Assembly (NCBI RefSeq): GCF_002920895.1 | Contig: NZ_PQVG01000006.1 | Location: forward strand, 1-64,000 | Source: Flavobacterium alvei | GTDB taxonomy: Bacteria > Bacteroidota > Bacteroidia > Flavobacteriales > Flavobacteriaceae | DNA length: 64,000 nucleotides | Direction: 5' to 3' | Shown: piece after piece, positions 45,201 to 52,428 of the stretch | Position numbering within the stretch: position 1 is the first letter of the stretch | Layout of the letters: the number at the start of each line of letters is the position of its first letter | Notes under the pieces: model-generated | What the model was told of the DNA's origin: nothing | What the model saw: the letters and a program-made list of their open reading frames with translations, nothing else | Database searches by the model: none | Program-made: the position numbers and the translations under genes

Positions 45201-45849
45201 CAAAAGAGATGGTTGTTACAGCAAATATTTTATCTGTTGCACAAATTCCAGGCTCTTTAGCCATTGAATAAACAAGGTTAATTACATTGCAATGTGCCAC
45301 TTGCACCCCTTTTGGTTTTCCAGTAGAACCAGAGGTGTAAATTATATATGCAGCAGATTCTGAGGGAACATTAATATTTAAAGGTTCTACAGATAAATCC
45401 ACCATTGCATTTAAAATTGTGGCAATAGAAAGAGAAATTACTTTATTTTGAAAAACTCTATTTGAGTTTAAACCGATGTAAAATGCCGCATTTGAATCTT
45501 CAATCATTAAATCAAGTCTAGCATCGGGATACATTGTGTCAACAGGAACATAGGCTGCACCACATTGCAAAACAGCAAAAAGAGAAGCGATTAATTCGGG
45601 AGATCTATCTAATGATATAGCAACAATTTGTCCAGGTCTCAAGCCTTGAGACCAAAGATAATTTGCCATTTGATTTACCATTATTCCTAATTCACCATAA
45701 GTTGTTTTCTGATCATTACACTCAAGAGCTATCGATCTAGGGGATATTTCAACTCTTTTGGCAAAAAGCTCTTGCAAAGTACTTTTTGGATAGTCTATTT
45801 TTGTCCCGGTTATTTCGTAATTCAAATTATTATTGTTTGATTTAGTCAT
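39202..45849 (-). CDS. Hybrid NRPS-PKS-aminotransferase, A-T-KS-AT-T-AMT
   Basis: A 2215-residue megasynthase. Domains in order: adenylation (about 15-520, code DAMWIGIVCK with the amino-acid-binding Asp), carrier (Ser in GGTSLL, about 558), ketosynthase (active Cys in HSGCSTSL, about 788; THGTATPLGDPIE; GSIKSNMGH), acyltransferase (FLFPGQGSQ about 1145, GHSIGEF about 1233, and HAFH, which marks malonyl specificity), a second carrier (LGLDSL, about 1554), and a glutamate-semialdehyde-type PLP aminotransferase (about 1745-2180, Lys in YGKVIGGG near 1991). No KR, DH or ER is present. As in MycA and McyE, the aminotransferase should convert the beta-ketoacyl carrier to a beta-amine. Because the starter is an amino acid, a beta,gamma-diamino acyl unit would result. 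First gene of the operon. Confidence 0.96.
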   Translation of the reverse strand: MTKSNNNNLNYEITGTKIDYPKSTLQELFAKRVEISPRSIALECNDQKTTYGELGIMVNQMANYLWSQGLRPGQIVAISLDRSPELIASLFAVLQCGAAYVPVDTMYPDARLDLMIEDSNAAFYIGLNSNRVFQNKVISLSIATILNAMVDLSVEPLNINVPSESAAYIIYTSGSTGKPKGVQVAHCNVINLVYSMAKEPGICATDKIFAVTTISFDAMVMEIYLPLLFGASVVLVDEETRRDGQLLLKKAVKDKITMMWGTPSIWQILLDSGWETPLNIKALIGGEPVPLPLAHELLSLCSELWNIYGPTETTVCSFLTQITLNDNPITIGKPIANTQVYLLDTKGIPVNPGEVGEIVIAGDGVSLGYLNRTELTNERFVANTFQNESGRKMYLSGDLGKLLPNGNVQCLGRIDLQVKVRGHRIELGEIESVINNLDEIKRATVIVSNHIGGEPSLVAYLQSSGTAQDTNSIRHKLEELLPEFMVPTFFMWINDFPITTNGKIDKSNLPLPEYIRPDSAPLLRKPRTTIEIEIVKVWSEQLKIPVIGIDDNFFEMGGTSLLTQRVATTLRKRLNLDVTVTNIYQYPTIASLSEFLEAANKPFSLTDFSKSKQNKTSGDVAIIGMTGRFPGAKSINELWDVLKEGKETITFFKPEELDLNIPESLRNDPLYVGARGIVPSANTFDAAFFGINPKLAEVMDPQQRLFLEIAWETLEQTGYLPKHFNGSIGVYAGTGTNTYYKKNILPNKEIVDEIGYLQAETVNEKDYISTRTAYHLNLKGPAVSIHSGCSTSLLAIAEAVTSIRNGQCDIALAGGSSVTAPIFSGHLYQEGSMLSSDGHCRSFDADAKGTVFSDGAGVVLLKSLEAAQKDGDKIYGIIKGIGITNDGGNKGSFTAPSTEGQAVAIRKAIQDAQISPDTISYVETHGTATPLGDPIEIEGLKMAFGKQSTTGFCAIGSIKSNMGHLTAAAGVAGLIKTILAMNNKLIPPSLGFDKPNPAIDFENSPFFVNSKLSRWETNEPLRAGVSSFGVGGTNVHLVVEEYPIEQKNSSPSRSLQLLMWSAKSENSLKGYETELGNYLKSTPDLPLADVAFSLNKTRDTFVHRSFILANNTADASQELLSSEKRTTKNNVLKIAPSELVFLFPGQGSQFSQMGINLYKNEIVYKEAIDKCAEFLLDELKLDIREILYPEIITPESEAKLKETRYTQPALFVTEYALSQLWLSWGIKPTAFCGHSIGEFVAAHLAGVITLQEALHLIAVRGRLVNELPGGSMLSVRLSEEKLIEILPDTLSIAAINSNVLCVVAGENEKVNEFAKSLDTLEIVNKLLFTSHAFHSKMMDPILETFEAEVNKIQLNKPNLPIVSTVTGTWLKDEEAINSKYWTNHLRNTVRFANAADTLLKLEDLIFLEVGPGQTLTTLTKQQGVGKIIPAFASLTLPKNQENQYTTSLNTLGELWLRGIEPDWNAFYKEQKRQKIELPSYVFDRKICWIDPPSFKIQNSIPTIITTQNTISNHIENKPMRKNTILSKISSIVSQTSGIDYPNDACSQSFLDLGLDSLTLTQLAIKLKKDFKLPITFRQLNEEFGSPSLLADYLDQNLPKEEYNDNIASKTVTNSIATPLPISNTTSLPISNGQNDLALGLIAQQLQLLGKQMELLQGNNITQPNGHAQETFQKSEPVIIQNNTTEDLRTPEEIVEHQKPFGASPKIEKQAKEMSHSQKEFLNGLIASYTKKTGASKSYAQKYRSIMADPRVVSGFKPLTKEIVYPIVIEKSSGNRLWDIDSNVYIDALNGFGSCFFGHQPDFIKEALHKQVDTGFEVGPQHPLAGEVCELLCEFTNHDRAALCNTGSEAVLGAMRIARTVTGRSLIVAFSGSYHGIIDEALVRGSKKLITFPAAPGIMPESVQNMLILEYGTEESLRIIAERADELAAVIVEPVQSRRPEFQPIEFLHKLRELTTQSDIALVFDEVITGFRMHPGGAQALFNIQADIATYGKVIGGGISIGAIVGKRKYMDALDGGHWQYGDDSIPEVGVTYFAGTFVRHPLALAASKASLIHLKKQGPALQERLNDMTSRLASELNSEFKKKDLPMIINHFGSLWRVKFNDDVLYGELLFTLLRENGIHIWDGFPCFLTEAYKEEDLTQIIDTFKKCLEIMVSAGFFITNKPESITSEQSNVNRFINLSKPPVDGAKLGRDKEGNPAWFVADPINIGEYVKIDL

Positions 45850-46289
45850 GGCAACTAAGTTGATTTCAAAAGAGGATAATTAATATTTAAAGTTCACATT
45901 TAAAGTAATAAAATGTAATTAAATGAAAATCATTATACTTTTACTTGATTAAATTTTTCTGAATGCAAAAGTGTAATATTTTACTTAATTACATTAAATA
46001 ATACTTATTGAATGAAAGAAAATTCAAGTTGTTTTTATTAGAATGTTTATCAAAAGAAAGAAAAAATTACTATTAAAAATCATATCTTCTATATAATGCT
46101 AGTATAATCGATGAATAACATTTTTTAGATTATTTTTAAGAAGTCTATTATTTAGTTTTTGAAAGAATTTTTATAAGGAATCAAAAATCAAAATTCATTA
46201 ATAATTTTAAAAAAAACAAATTAAAAGAATCATTAAAAGATTCTTTTTTATATTAGCAAAATATTTTTAATAATTTTAATAAATTGAAT
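45850..46289. other. Divergent control region of the NRPS operon and the CPBP-like gene
   Basis: A 440-base, extremely AT-rich gap. On the minus strand CACTTTTG (plus positions about 45966-45973) resembles a -7 element for the NRPS operon, giving a leader of about 110 bases. An 11-bp perfect inverted repeat (AATGTAATTAA at 45912-45922, complement at 45985-45995) brackets it and could bind a regulator. No gene was found. Confidence 0.4.
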
Positions 46290-47096
46290 ATGAATAATTT
46301 ATACAATTTTATAAAGACTTACGAGATATGGATATTTTTGCTATTTGCCCCTATAACAAGCGCAATTTTTGTTTATGGGGTACATTTGCATCTTATACCT
46401 GGTCGACTTTATTTACATGGACGTTTTTTTGTGCTTTTGTTTCTTTTGATTGGTATGGTGAAATTAACAAGAGGCAATGCTGGTTTAAAAGATCTTTTTA
46501 AGCCGATGCTAATATGGAAAGTTCCTTTGCGATGGTATTTGTTCGCTTTCTTTTTTGCTTCGTCTATTGCTTGTTTAACTTTGTATTTAAGATCACTTTA
46601 TTTGGGGGTAGATTTTACAGATTTTACTTTGAATTTTTCTTATTTTTCAAGTTTTTATTTTACTTTTAATATAATTTTATTCGCTTTAGTTGGAGAAGTC
46701 GTATGGGTTAGCTTTGCAGTTAGGGAGCTTTCAAAAATTATGAATCCGTTCTTTGCTAGTCAGATTGTTGGTGCTGTATGGACACTATGGTGGATTCCAA
46801 TTGTAATTATGAATGATGGTGTTATTGAAGATTTGCCTATTGTCGCATTAATGATTAATATGATGGGAGCGGCAGGAATGTGTGCCTTTATTTACGGAAA
46901 GACTAAAAGTGGTATATGTGTTTGGGTGCTTCAGATTATGCTAAATAGTTCTTGTCTTATTTTTCCTGTTTCGCCAAGATCTGATGTCACAACTTATTGG
47001 GCATTTAGTATTGTTTATTTCCTTGTAATGTTAGTATTTATGTTTTATTTTTATGGGTTCAAAAATAGTATAAAAATAAAAATTTACTCACAATAA
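46290..47096 (+). CDS. CPBP (CAAX-protease-like) membrane protein lacking catalytic residues
   Basis: A 268-residue protein with about eight hydrophobic helices, starting at ATG 46290. A TTG six bases upstream is less likely. The region LVGEVVWVSFAVREL ... ASQIVGAVWTLWWIPIVI ... VWVLQIMLN lines up with the CPBP/Abi motifs 1-3. Normal members read GEExxxR, WHLP and HxxxN. Here the second Glu is Val, the motif 2 His is Trp and the motif 3 His is Gln, so proteolysis is unlikely. It lies divergently upstream of the NRPS operon. A role in self-protection or membrane signalling is possible but is only inference. A strong terminator follows. Confidence 0.7.
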   Translation: MNNLYNFIKTYEIWIFLLFAPITSAIFVYGVHLHLIPGRLYLHGRFFVLLFLLIGMVKLTRGNAGLKDLFKPMLIWKVPLRWYLFAFFFASSIACLTLYLRSLYLGVDFTDFTLNFSYFSSFYFTFNIILFALVGEVVWVSFAVRELSKIMNPFFASQIVGAVWTLWWIPIVIMNDGVIEDLPIVALMINMMGAAGMCAFIYGKTKSGICVWVLQIMLNSSCLIFPVSPRSDVTTYWAFSIVYFLVMLVFMFYFYGFKNSIKIKIYSQ

Positions 47097-47121
47097 AAAA
47101 GACATAAATTTTACTTTTTTA

Positions 47122-47152
47122 TGCCTATGCAAAAAAGCATAGGCTTTTTTTT
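47122..47152 (+). terminator. Rho-independent terminator after the CPBP-like gene
   Basis: GCCTATGC, AAAAAA, GCATAGGC and eight T's, 25 bases after the stop. Confidence 0.9.
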
Positions 47153-47153
47153 G

Positions 47154-47661
47154 CCTACCATCCTGCAAAATGAAATAATTGAAAGAATAAAAATAGTAAA
47201 AAGTCAAACTTGTTAGTTGTTATTAATTAGTGCTTTATAGATTTTTTGGGTCATTTTTTGATTAATAAATAAGTTGTTAATTAACTAAGATATTTGTAAA
47301 TAAATGTCTTGAAAATGAGTATTTAAAAAAAAGAGATGCTTAAATATGATAATTAAATAAAAAGTGTGTATGGATGTAATTTATGAAATAAATTATCGTT
47401 ATTTTGCAAAAAACATGTAGTTTGTCGATTATATGAGGTGTTTCGTCCTTTTTTTTTTGTTTATTATAAATTATATTGCATGGTTTTTTATAGTATCGAC
47501 TTCTTAAGCTGTTAGATTGTCTTTTTTATTGTAAGTAAGTTATCATTAAATGTGTGTATTTTGTGTATTTCATCGGATAAAATTAAATTATGTCGATTTT
47601 ATTTTTACAATTGAATATTTTTGTAGAGTTAAAATTTGCTAATTAATTAAATGCCCGATAA
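47154..47661. other. Long AT-rich leader region upstream of the exported-protein operon
   Basis: About 500 bases with no gene. It carries TGTCGATTTTATTT at 47591-47604, also found upstream of the small RNA candidate, and a likely -7 element TATTTTTG at 47616-47623. A related TGTCGATTATAT occurs near 47424. These look like regulator sites. Confidence 0.4.
47616..47623 (+). promoter_or_regulatory. Candidate -7 element (TATTTTTG) of the exported-protein operon
   Basis: TATTTTTG fits TAnnTTTG, 38 bases before the ATG at 47662; an upstream TTTG at standard spacing is not seen. Confidence 0.45.
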
Positions 47662-48192
47662 ATGGTAACGCATATAGACCTAAAAATTATAAAATTATTT
47701 ATAATTGTGATGTTGTTTTTTTCTTTTAAAGGAATTGCTCAAAATACAGAAACTAATACAAATGATTTGATGGATACTATAATTGCATCTGGTAATGATG
47801 CAACTGGAAGTTCTGGCTCAGTTACATATTCAATAGGGCAAGTATTCTATACATCTATAGAAGAATCAGAATACAATGTAGTACAGGGAATACAGCACCA
47901 AGACACTTATAGTTCCTTAGATACACAAGATGTTATAGATCCTAAAATAGAAATATCCATTTATCCAAATCCAACAACAGATTTTGTTAATATAAATATG
48001 GAGGGTTATGAGTTAGAAAATGGATTAAAATCCTATCAACTTTATGACTTTCAAGGAAGACTTTTAAAACAAAACACAATTAATCAAAATGAAACTCAGG
48101 TTAATTTAAGTGACCTTAGTTCATCTATTTATTTACTTCAAGTATATGTTGATAACAAAGCTTTAAAAACATTTAAAATTATAAAAAATTAA
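47662..48192 (+). CDS. Exported protein with T9SS type A sorting domain
   Basis: A 176-residue protein. Signal peptide is residues 1-26 (IKLFIIVMLFFSFKGIAQ). A short N-terminal region follows (IIASGNDATGSSGSVTYSIG ... VVQGIQHQDTY). The last ~85 residues form a type IX secretion C-terminal domain: ISIYPNPTTDFVNI, LYDFQGRLLKQN, LSDLSSSIYLLQV and a Lys-rich KTFKIIKN end. The protein is nearly all sorting domain, a pattern seen often in Flavobacteria. It is the first of three tightly packed genes of exported proteins (4-base gap to the next), probably secreted or displayed together. Confidence 0.88.
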   Translation: MVTHIDLKIIKLFIIVMLFFSFKGIAQNTETNTNDLMDTIIASGNDATGSSGSVTYSIGQVFYTSIEESEYNVVQGIQHQDTYSSLDTQDVIDPKIEISIYPNPTTDFVNINMEGYELENGLKSYQLYDFQGRLLKQNTINQNETQVNLSDLSSSIYLLQVYVDNKALKTFKIIKN

Positions 48193-48196
48193 AAAA

Positions 48197-48934
48197 ATGA
48201 AACTTACACTTACTATACTATTATTTGTGACCGTTGCGCTTAATGTATTTGCACAAGCACCAGAAAAAATGAGTTATCAAGCAATTATTAGAAAACAAAA
48301 TAATGCTTTGGTAACCAATACGAATATAAGCCTTAAAGTTATTGTACATCAAAGTGCGGTAACAGGAACTAATGTTTATGAAGAAACTCATAATGTTAAG
48401 ACAAATGCTAATGGACTAGTTTCTCTTGAAATCGGTACAGGTGTTATTGCTAACGGAACTTTTAGTGGTTTAGCATGGGAAAAAGGCCCTTATTTTATTG
48501 AAACACAAGTTGATGTAACTGGAGGAACAAATTATGGCATTATTGGGGTTACGCAGCTATTGAGCGTGCCTTATGCTTTACACGCAAAAACTGCTGAAAG
48601 ATTAGTAGGTGCAAATGGAACAAATGCCAATAAAGCTGCAATTATTTCATTTACTTCTTCTAGAAATATTGCTAGTACAGATATAAATAATACGATAGAA
48701 TGTACAACATCAGCTACATTGACATTGACTTCTGGATTTGGAGCAATGGTAGTGGGAGATACTATTAATTTTGAAGCCCATAATGGTGCTGTCCTTACAA
48801 TACAAGCGGCTACAGGTGTAACAATAAATTATAATCCCAATGGTAGTGCACAGTTTAATAGTGTTGCTGGAAACGTAAGGTTTGGGATGCTTAGAAAAAC
48901 AGGATTAAATTCTTATATAATTTCTGGACAATGA
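48197..48934 (+). CDS. Secreted hypothetical protein (APEKMSYQA family)
   Basis: A 245-residue protein with a signal peptide (residues 1-19, ending NVFAQ). The mature N-terminus APEKMSYQAIIR is typical of a widespread Bacteroidota family of exported proteins. The first ~135 residues are an Ig-like beta domain ending GVTQLLSVPYALHAKTA. The rest (about 150-245, with ATLTLTSGFGAMVVGDTINF) is a Gly/Thr-rich beta-type domain. Family members often precede a variable C-terminal domain. The gene overlaps the next by four bases (ATGA), so the proteins are translationally coupled. Function unknown, surface location likely. Confidence 0.75.
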   Translation: MKLTLTILLFVTVALNVFAQAPEKMSYQAIIRKQNNALVTNTNISLKVIVHQSAVTGTNVYEETHNVKTNANGLVSLEIGTGVIANGTFSGLAWEKGPYFIETQVDVTGGTNYGIIGVTQLLSVPYALHAKTAERLVGANGTNANKAAIISFTSSRNIASTDINNTIECTTSATLTLTSGFGAMVVGDTINFEAHNGAVLTIQAATGVTINYNPNGSAQFNSVAGNVRFGMLRKTGLNSYIISGQ

Positions 48935-51105
48935 AACATATAATTTTCCTTTATTTGCTTTTTTCAACTGTAGTTTTTTCGCAAAATTACAATTATGCTA
49001 TTGAAGAACCACGAAAACAAGCGCTTCCAGTATTGCCTGTAGTAAATAACCAATTAGAAGAAATTGACTATTTTAAGGCTTATTTATTGCCAATTGCACA
49101 AAAAGGAACTCTTCAAGCTGCTTTAGATAAATATGGTTCTGTTAGATTAGAAAAAGGGGACTACTCTGGAGTTAATATTGTAATGCGAAGTAATCAAAGA
49201 TTATATGGACATCCTACTTTGACCCCAGTTTCTAATATAACAATTGCGGCAGGAAGTAGTAATGTGTATTTACAAGATTTATTTCCATCAGGTAAAGATG
49301 TAATTTTTCAAGCAGGAGGAGTTATTTCTAATTGTACGCTTAAAACTATTAAGTGGGCCAATATAAAAGCTACTAATGCTATGTTAGAAAATAATTTATT
49401 CATTAATGTAATGAGTACTATAAATTTTGATTGTAGTACATCTGGTTATTTTAGAAATAATAAATTTATAAAACATCAAGTACATGGGGTTTCCAATATG
49501 CTTGTTATGAAAGGGAATAATACAACTCCAAGTTTTGGAAATGTTCACTTACATTCAAACTTTTTAACGCCTGCTGGAGATGCTACAGATATTCAAAATT
49601 TACAATCAATAACGTTTGTTGGATTAGATAGTGAAGCTTGGAATTTTAGTGGTGCAGGAAAAAAGCCAATGTTGAGTATGCAAAATATGGGTAATGTAAA
49701 AATTACAGATTTTGGTGGAGGAAATGGATATTCTACTGTTCAAACGCCAACTTTTAATATTGATGCTAATAATTTATTTTTTTTTAATAAATACATAAAA
49801 GGAGAAGGAACTAGTGGTTCTCCAACTGTAGCTGCAAAAACGAATGTGCTTTATTACAAAGGGGCAGACGATGATTATATGAGAGGTTCTGGAACCGTTA
49901 CCGGATTTGATTTAAAATCTCATTTTGCGGGAACAAACGACAAGAATATAACTTTAAACGGCATAATTCAAACTTCTACAATTTCAAATTCAACATTAGC
50001 CAATGCTATATTAGGAACGCAATACACTCCTTTTTCAAGGACAACTTGGGAAACTTTGCCAGACCCTTCAGGTGCGAATTGGGCAACAAATAGAGTAGGG
50101 AAAACAGATAGTACAAGTTATATTCAAAACTTAATAAATACTAAAGGTATTGCTGAACTTCCAGAAGGGGTTTTTTACATAAGTTCAACTCTATCTATGA
50201 TTGTAGATGGCACAAAGGGAATTATTGGTGCGGGTACTGGAAAAACAGTTATTATTGGTTTGACAGATGACTTTCCTTTAATTACTCTAGCCGAATCTGC
50301 TTCAGGTGATAATAATTTTGTCCTTTCTAATTTAACTCTACAAGGAGGAAGTGCTGGTTTGTATGCACCAGATGAAATGGATATGATTGCATTTACGAAT
50401 TTAAAATATGTTGTATTTAGAAATCAGAAATACGGGATTCATTTATATAGAATTTTTGGACTTGACAATTGCTTTTTTGATAGCGTAAGTTTTGTAAATT
50501 GTACCGTAGGTTTTTTTCAAGATCCTCATCCAACTTATACTTTTGCTGATGCAGGTTATGTTGACAAAGTTGTTTTTTATAATGGACAATATTTGAATTG
50601 TGGAACAGCAGTGTCAATGAAAGCTACAAGAGCAGATAATTTAAACGCCTGGATAAATTGTAAATTTGATGCTAACACTTTAGCTTTCGATATTTCTGGA
50701 AACAATTTTCCTATTGCTGCTAATTGTGATTTTACTAATCACAAAGGGGCTAATATTATCCGTGATTCTCCTTTAGCTTTATACAACTGTAATTTTTATA
50801 ATAATGCTACTACTGATGCAATAATAAGAGCTCAAGGAAGTTTTATGGAAGGTTGTAACTTATTGGATAATATTCCTGTATTTTCATCAACTGTGCATTA
50901 TCTTATGAGTAATTACATATTGAATTCAACAATCAAAGGAAATGTTACAAGAACTTATGGGATATCACAAGGTGTATTTGTAAATAGTAATTTAGTTGCA
51001 AACCCTACATTGAATAAGCTGTTGGTAAACGTTAAAGATAATGTTCCAACGGTACTTATAAATGCTACGCCTAATCCTTATCCACAACTTTTAGTAACTC
51101 AATAA
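48931..51105 (+). CDS. Secreted right-handed beta-helix protein (pectate-lyase-like fold)
   Basis: A 724-residue protein with signal peptide (residues 1-18, ending VVFSQ). Short repeated N- and F-rich turns (NVYLQDLF, ISNCTLKTI, LENNLFIN, YFRNNKF; later LDNCFFDSVSFVNC, ALYNCNFYNN) indicate two stretches of right-handed parallel beta-helix, about 75-240 and 395-700. They are separated by a linker with ANILFRTTWETLPDP-like composition near 370-390. The fold is shared with polysaccharide lyases and epimerases; no catalytic residues could be assigned. No T9SS tail is visible; its partner gene 47662 carries one. It lies next to an exopolysaccharide locus, so a polysaccharide substrate is plausible (inference). 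Confidence 0.75.
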   Translation: MKHIIFLYLLFSTVVFSQNYNYAIEEPRKQALPVLPVVNNQLEEIDYFKAYLLPIAQKGTLQAALDKYGSVRLEKGDYSGVNIVMRSNQRLYGHPTLTPVSNITIAAGSSNVYLQDLFPSGKDVIFQAGGVISNCTLKTIKWANIKATNAMLENNLFINVMSTINFDCSTSGYFRNNKFIKHQVHGVSNMLVMKGNNTTPSFGNVHLHSNFLTPAGDATDIQNLQSITFVGLDSEAWNFSGAGKKPMLSMQNMGNVKITDFGGGNGYSTVQTPTFNIDANNLFFFNKYIKGEGTSGSPTVAAKTNVLYYKGADDDYMRGSGTVTGFDLKSHFAGTNDKNITLNGIIQTSTISNSTLANAILGTQYTPFSRTTWETLPDPSGANWATNRVGKTDSTSYIQNLINTKGIAELPEGVFYISSTLSMIVDGTKGIIGAGTGKTVIIGLTDDFPLITLAESASGDNNFVLSNLTLQGGSAGLYAPDEMDMIAFTNLKYVVFRNQKYGIHLYRIFGLDNCFFDSVSFVNCTVGFFQDPHPTYTFADAGYVDKVVFYNGQYLNCGTAVSMKATRADNLNAWINCKFDANTLAFDISGNNFPIAANCDFTNHKGANIIRDSPLALYNCNFYNNATTDAIIRAQGSFMEGCNLLDNIPVFSSTVHYLMSNYILNSTIKGNVTRTYGISQGVFVNSNLVANPTLNKLLVNVKDNVPTVLINATPNPYPQLLVTQ

Positions 51106-51170
51106 AATTTGAAACAGGTTTTTTTAACTCTGTTTGACTTCATTTTTTTACAATTTTTAAATCATATGTT

Positions 51171-51209
51171 AGAGGTTCGGATTAAGACAATTTAATCTGA
51201 ACCTCTTTT
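51171..51209 (+). terminator. Rho-independent terminator of the exported-protein operon
   Basis: A 15-bp stem (AGAGGTTCGGATTAA / TTAATCTGAACCTCT, one G-U pair) followed by TTTTT, 65 bases after the last stop. Confidence 0.9.
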
Positions 51210-51813
51210 TAATGGTTATTGCCCAATTCTTTAGCAATAGACATTTACTTCTTTGATCACCATAAACATTCATTTTTTTATTTAAATAAAATTACTTTTC
51301 AAATTAAAATTATCAGAAATTAATTATTCCCCTTCAAATATGTTCTTTAACAGCAAGCTAATTTTGCATTGAAAGATCAAATCAGTAATACAAAAGAGGG
51401 GCCTTTTTTTTATTTTAAAATATTTTTTTTGTGTCACTATTGCTATATAATTGGAGTTTTTTTTGTTAATAGTGCAAGAAAATGATTGACAATATTTGTA
51501 AAAAATTGTATTTAATCGGATTTTGAAATCTTTTGAACAGATTTATTATTTAAATTTAAAAACCTTATATATTTTTGAAAATAATTAAAAGATGAATAAT
51601 AGATAAACAATAGTTTATTGTATTTTATTCTTTTAATATTCTGTAAATCAATTATTTGACTAGAACGTGTTATTTAATAAGTATTAAAAAAATATGAGTA
51701 ATAGAAAAATAACTATTAAATTTTAGACTATAAATTGAAAAAGAGTAATCTAAAATTTTGCTAAGTAATACAAATAATAAACAACCAAATTTTTAATTTT
51801 TAAACCTACAAAA
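51210..51813. other. AT-rich region upstream of the polysaccharide locus
   Basis: About 600 bases without a gene, just before the first gene of the polysaccharide cluster. Visible features are TGTATTTAATCGG near 51507, similar to TGTATTTTAATCGG upstream of the small RNA candidate, and a TATTTTTG at 51570-51577. A long leader is plausible, but no specific element could be defined. Confidence 0.35.
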
Positions 51814-52242
51814 ATGAAAACAGGAATAACCTTTAGTGCCTTTGATTTATTACATGCAGGACATGTTAAAATGTTAGAAGAAGCCAAACTTAAATGTGAT
51901 TATCTAATAGTTGGTTTACAGACCGATCCTACTATAGATCGTCCAACAAAAAACAAACCCACACAAACCGTTGTAGAACGCTACATACAACTAAAGGCTT
52001 GTAAGTTTGTTGATGAAGTGGTTCCTTATACTACAGAACAAGATTTAGAAGATATTTTGAAATCTTTTATTATTGATTTGCGCATTGTGGGAGATGAATA
52101 TAAAGATAGAGATTTTACTGGGAGAGCATATTGTGAAGAAAAGGGAATCGAATTGTATTTTAATACCCGAGACCATCGTTTTTCGAGTTCTAGTTTGCGT
52201 CAAGAAGTGTATCAAAAAGAACTTTTAAATGCAATGTATTAA
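51814..52242 (+). CDS. Cytidylyltransferase-like nucleotidyltransferase (TagD type)
   Basis: A 142-residue protein of the nucleotidyl-transferase superfamily. It has an HxGH motif in DLLHAGHVKMLEEAK (about residues 10-24), RPTKNKPTQTVVERYIQL, and the second signature RFSSSSLRQ. Homologues are glycerol-3-phosphate cytidylyltransferases, or nucleotidyltransferases preparing sugar or polyol phosphates. It is first in the polysaccharide locus, where such an enzyme would supply an activated precursor (inference from context). Substrate not determined. Confidence 0.85.
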   Translation: MKTGITFSAFDLLHAGHVKMLEEAKLKCDYLIVGLQTDPTIDRPTKNKPTQTVVERYIQLKACKFVDEVVPYTTEQDLEDILKSFIIDLRIVGDEYKDRDFTGRAYCEEKGIELYFNTRDHRFSSSSLRQEVYQKELLNAMY

Positions 52243-52428
52243 CAATTTAATGCTTCAGTAATTTTTGCTGTTGAAATTAATAGCAGATGTTTTAGGATTT
52301 CTAATAAAACATAGAAAAACAATACTGAAGTCAATATGAAGGATAGTTTATCATCAAATCCTTTGTTTGTCATAATTAAATAATACAATTCACGAAAGAG
52401 ATTCTTAAATAAATTAGTTCGGATTTTG

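Noticed and set aside
39202..45849. Iturin/mycosubtilin-type lipopeptide starter protein
   Set aside because: The starter here is an adenylation domain of the amino acid kind (Asp at the binding position), not an acyl-CoA ligase, and the second KS is missing.
51386..51415. Possible second terminator (GAGGGGCC followed by a T-run)
   Set aside because: The stem would be too short with almost no loop.
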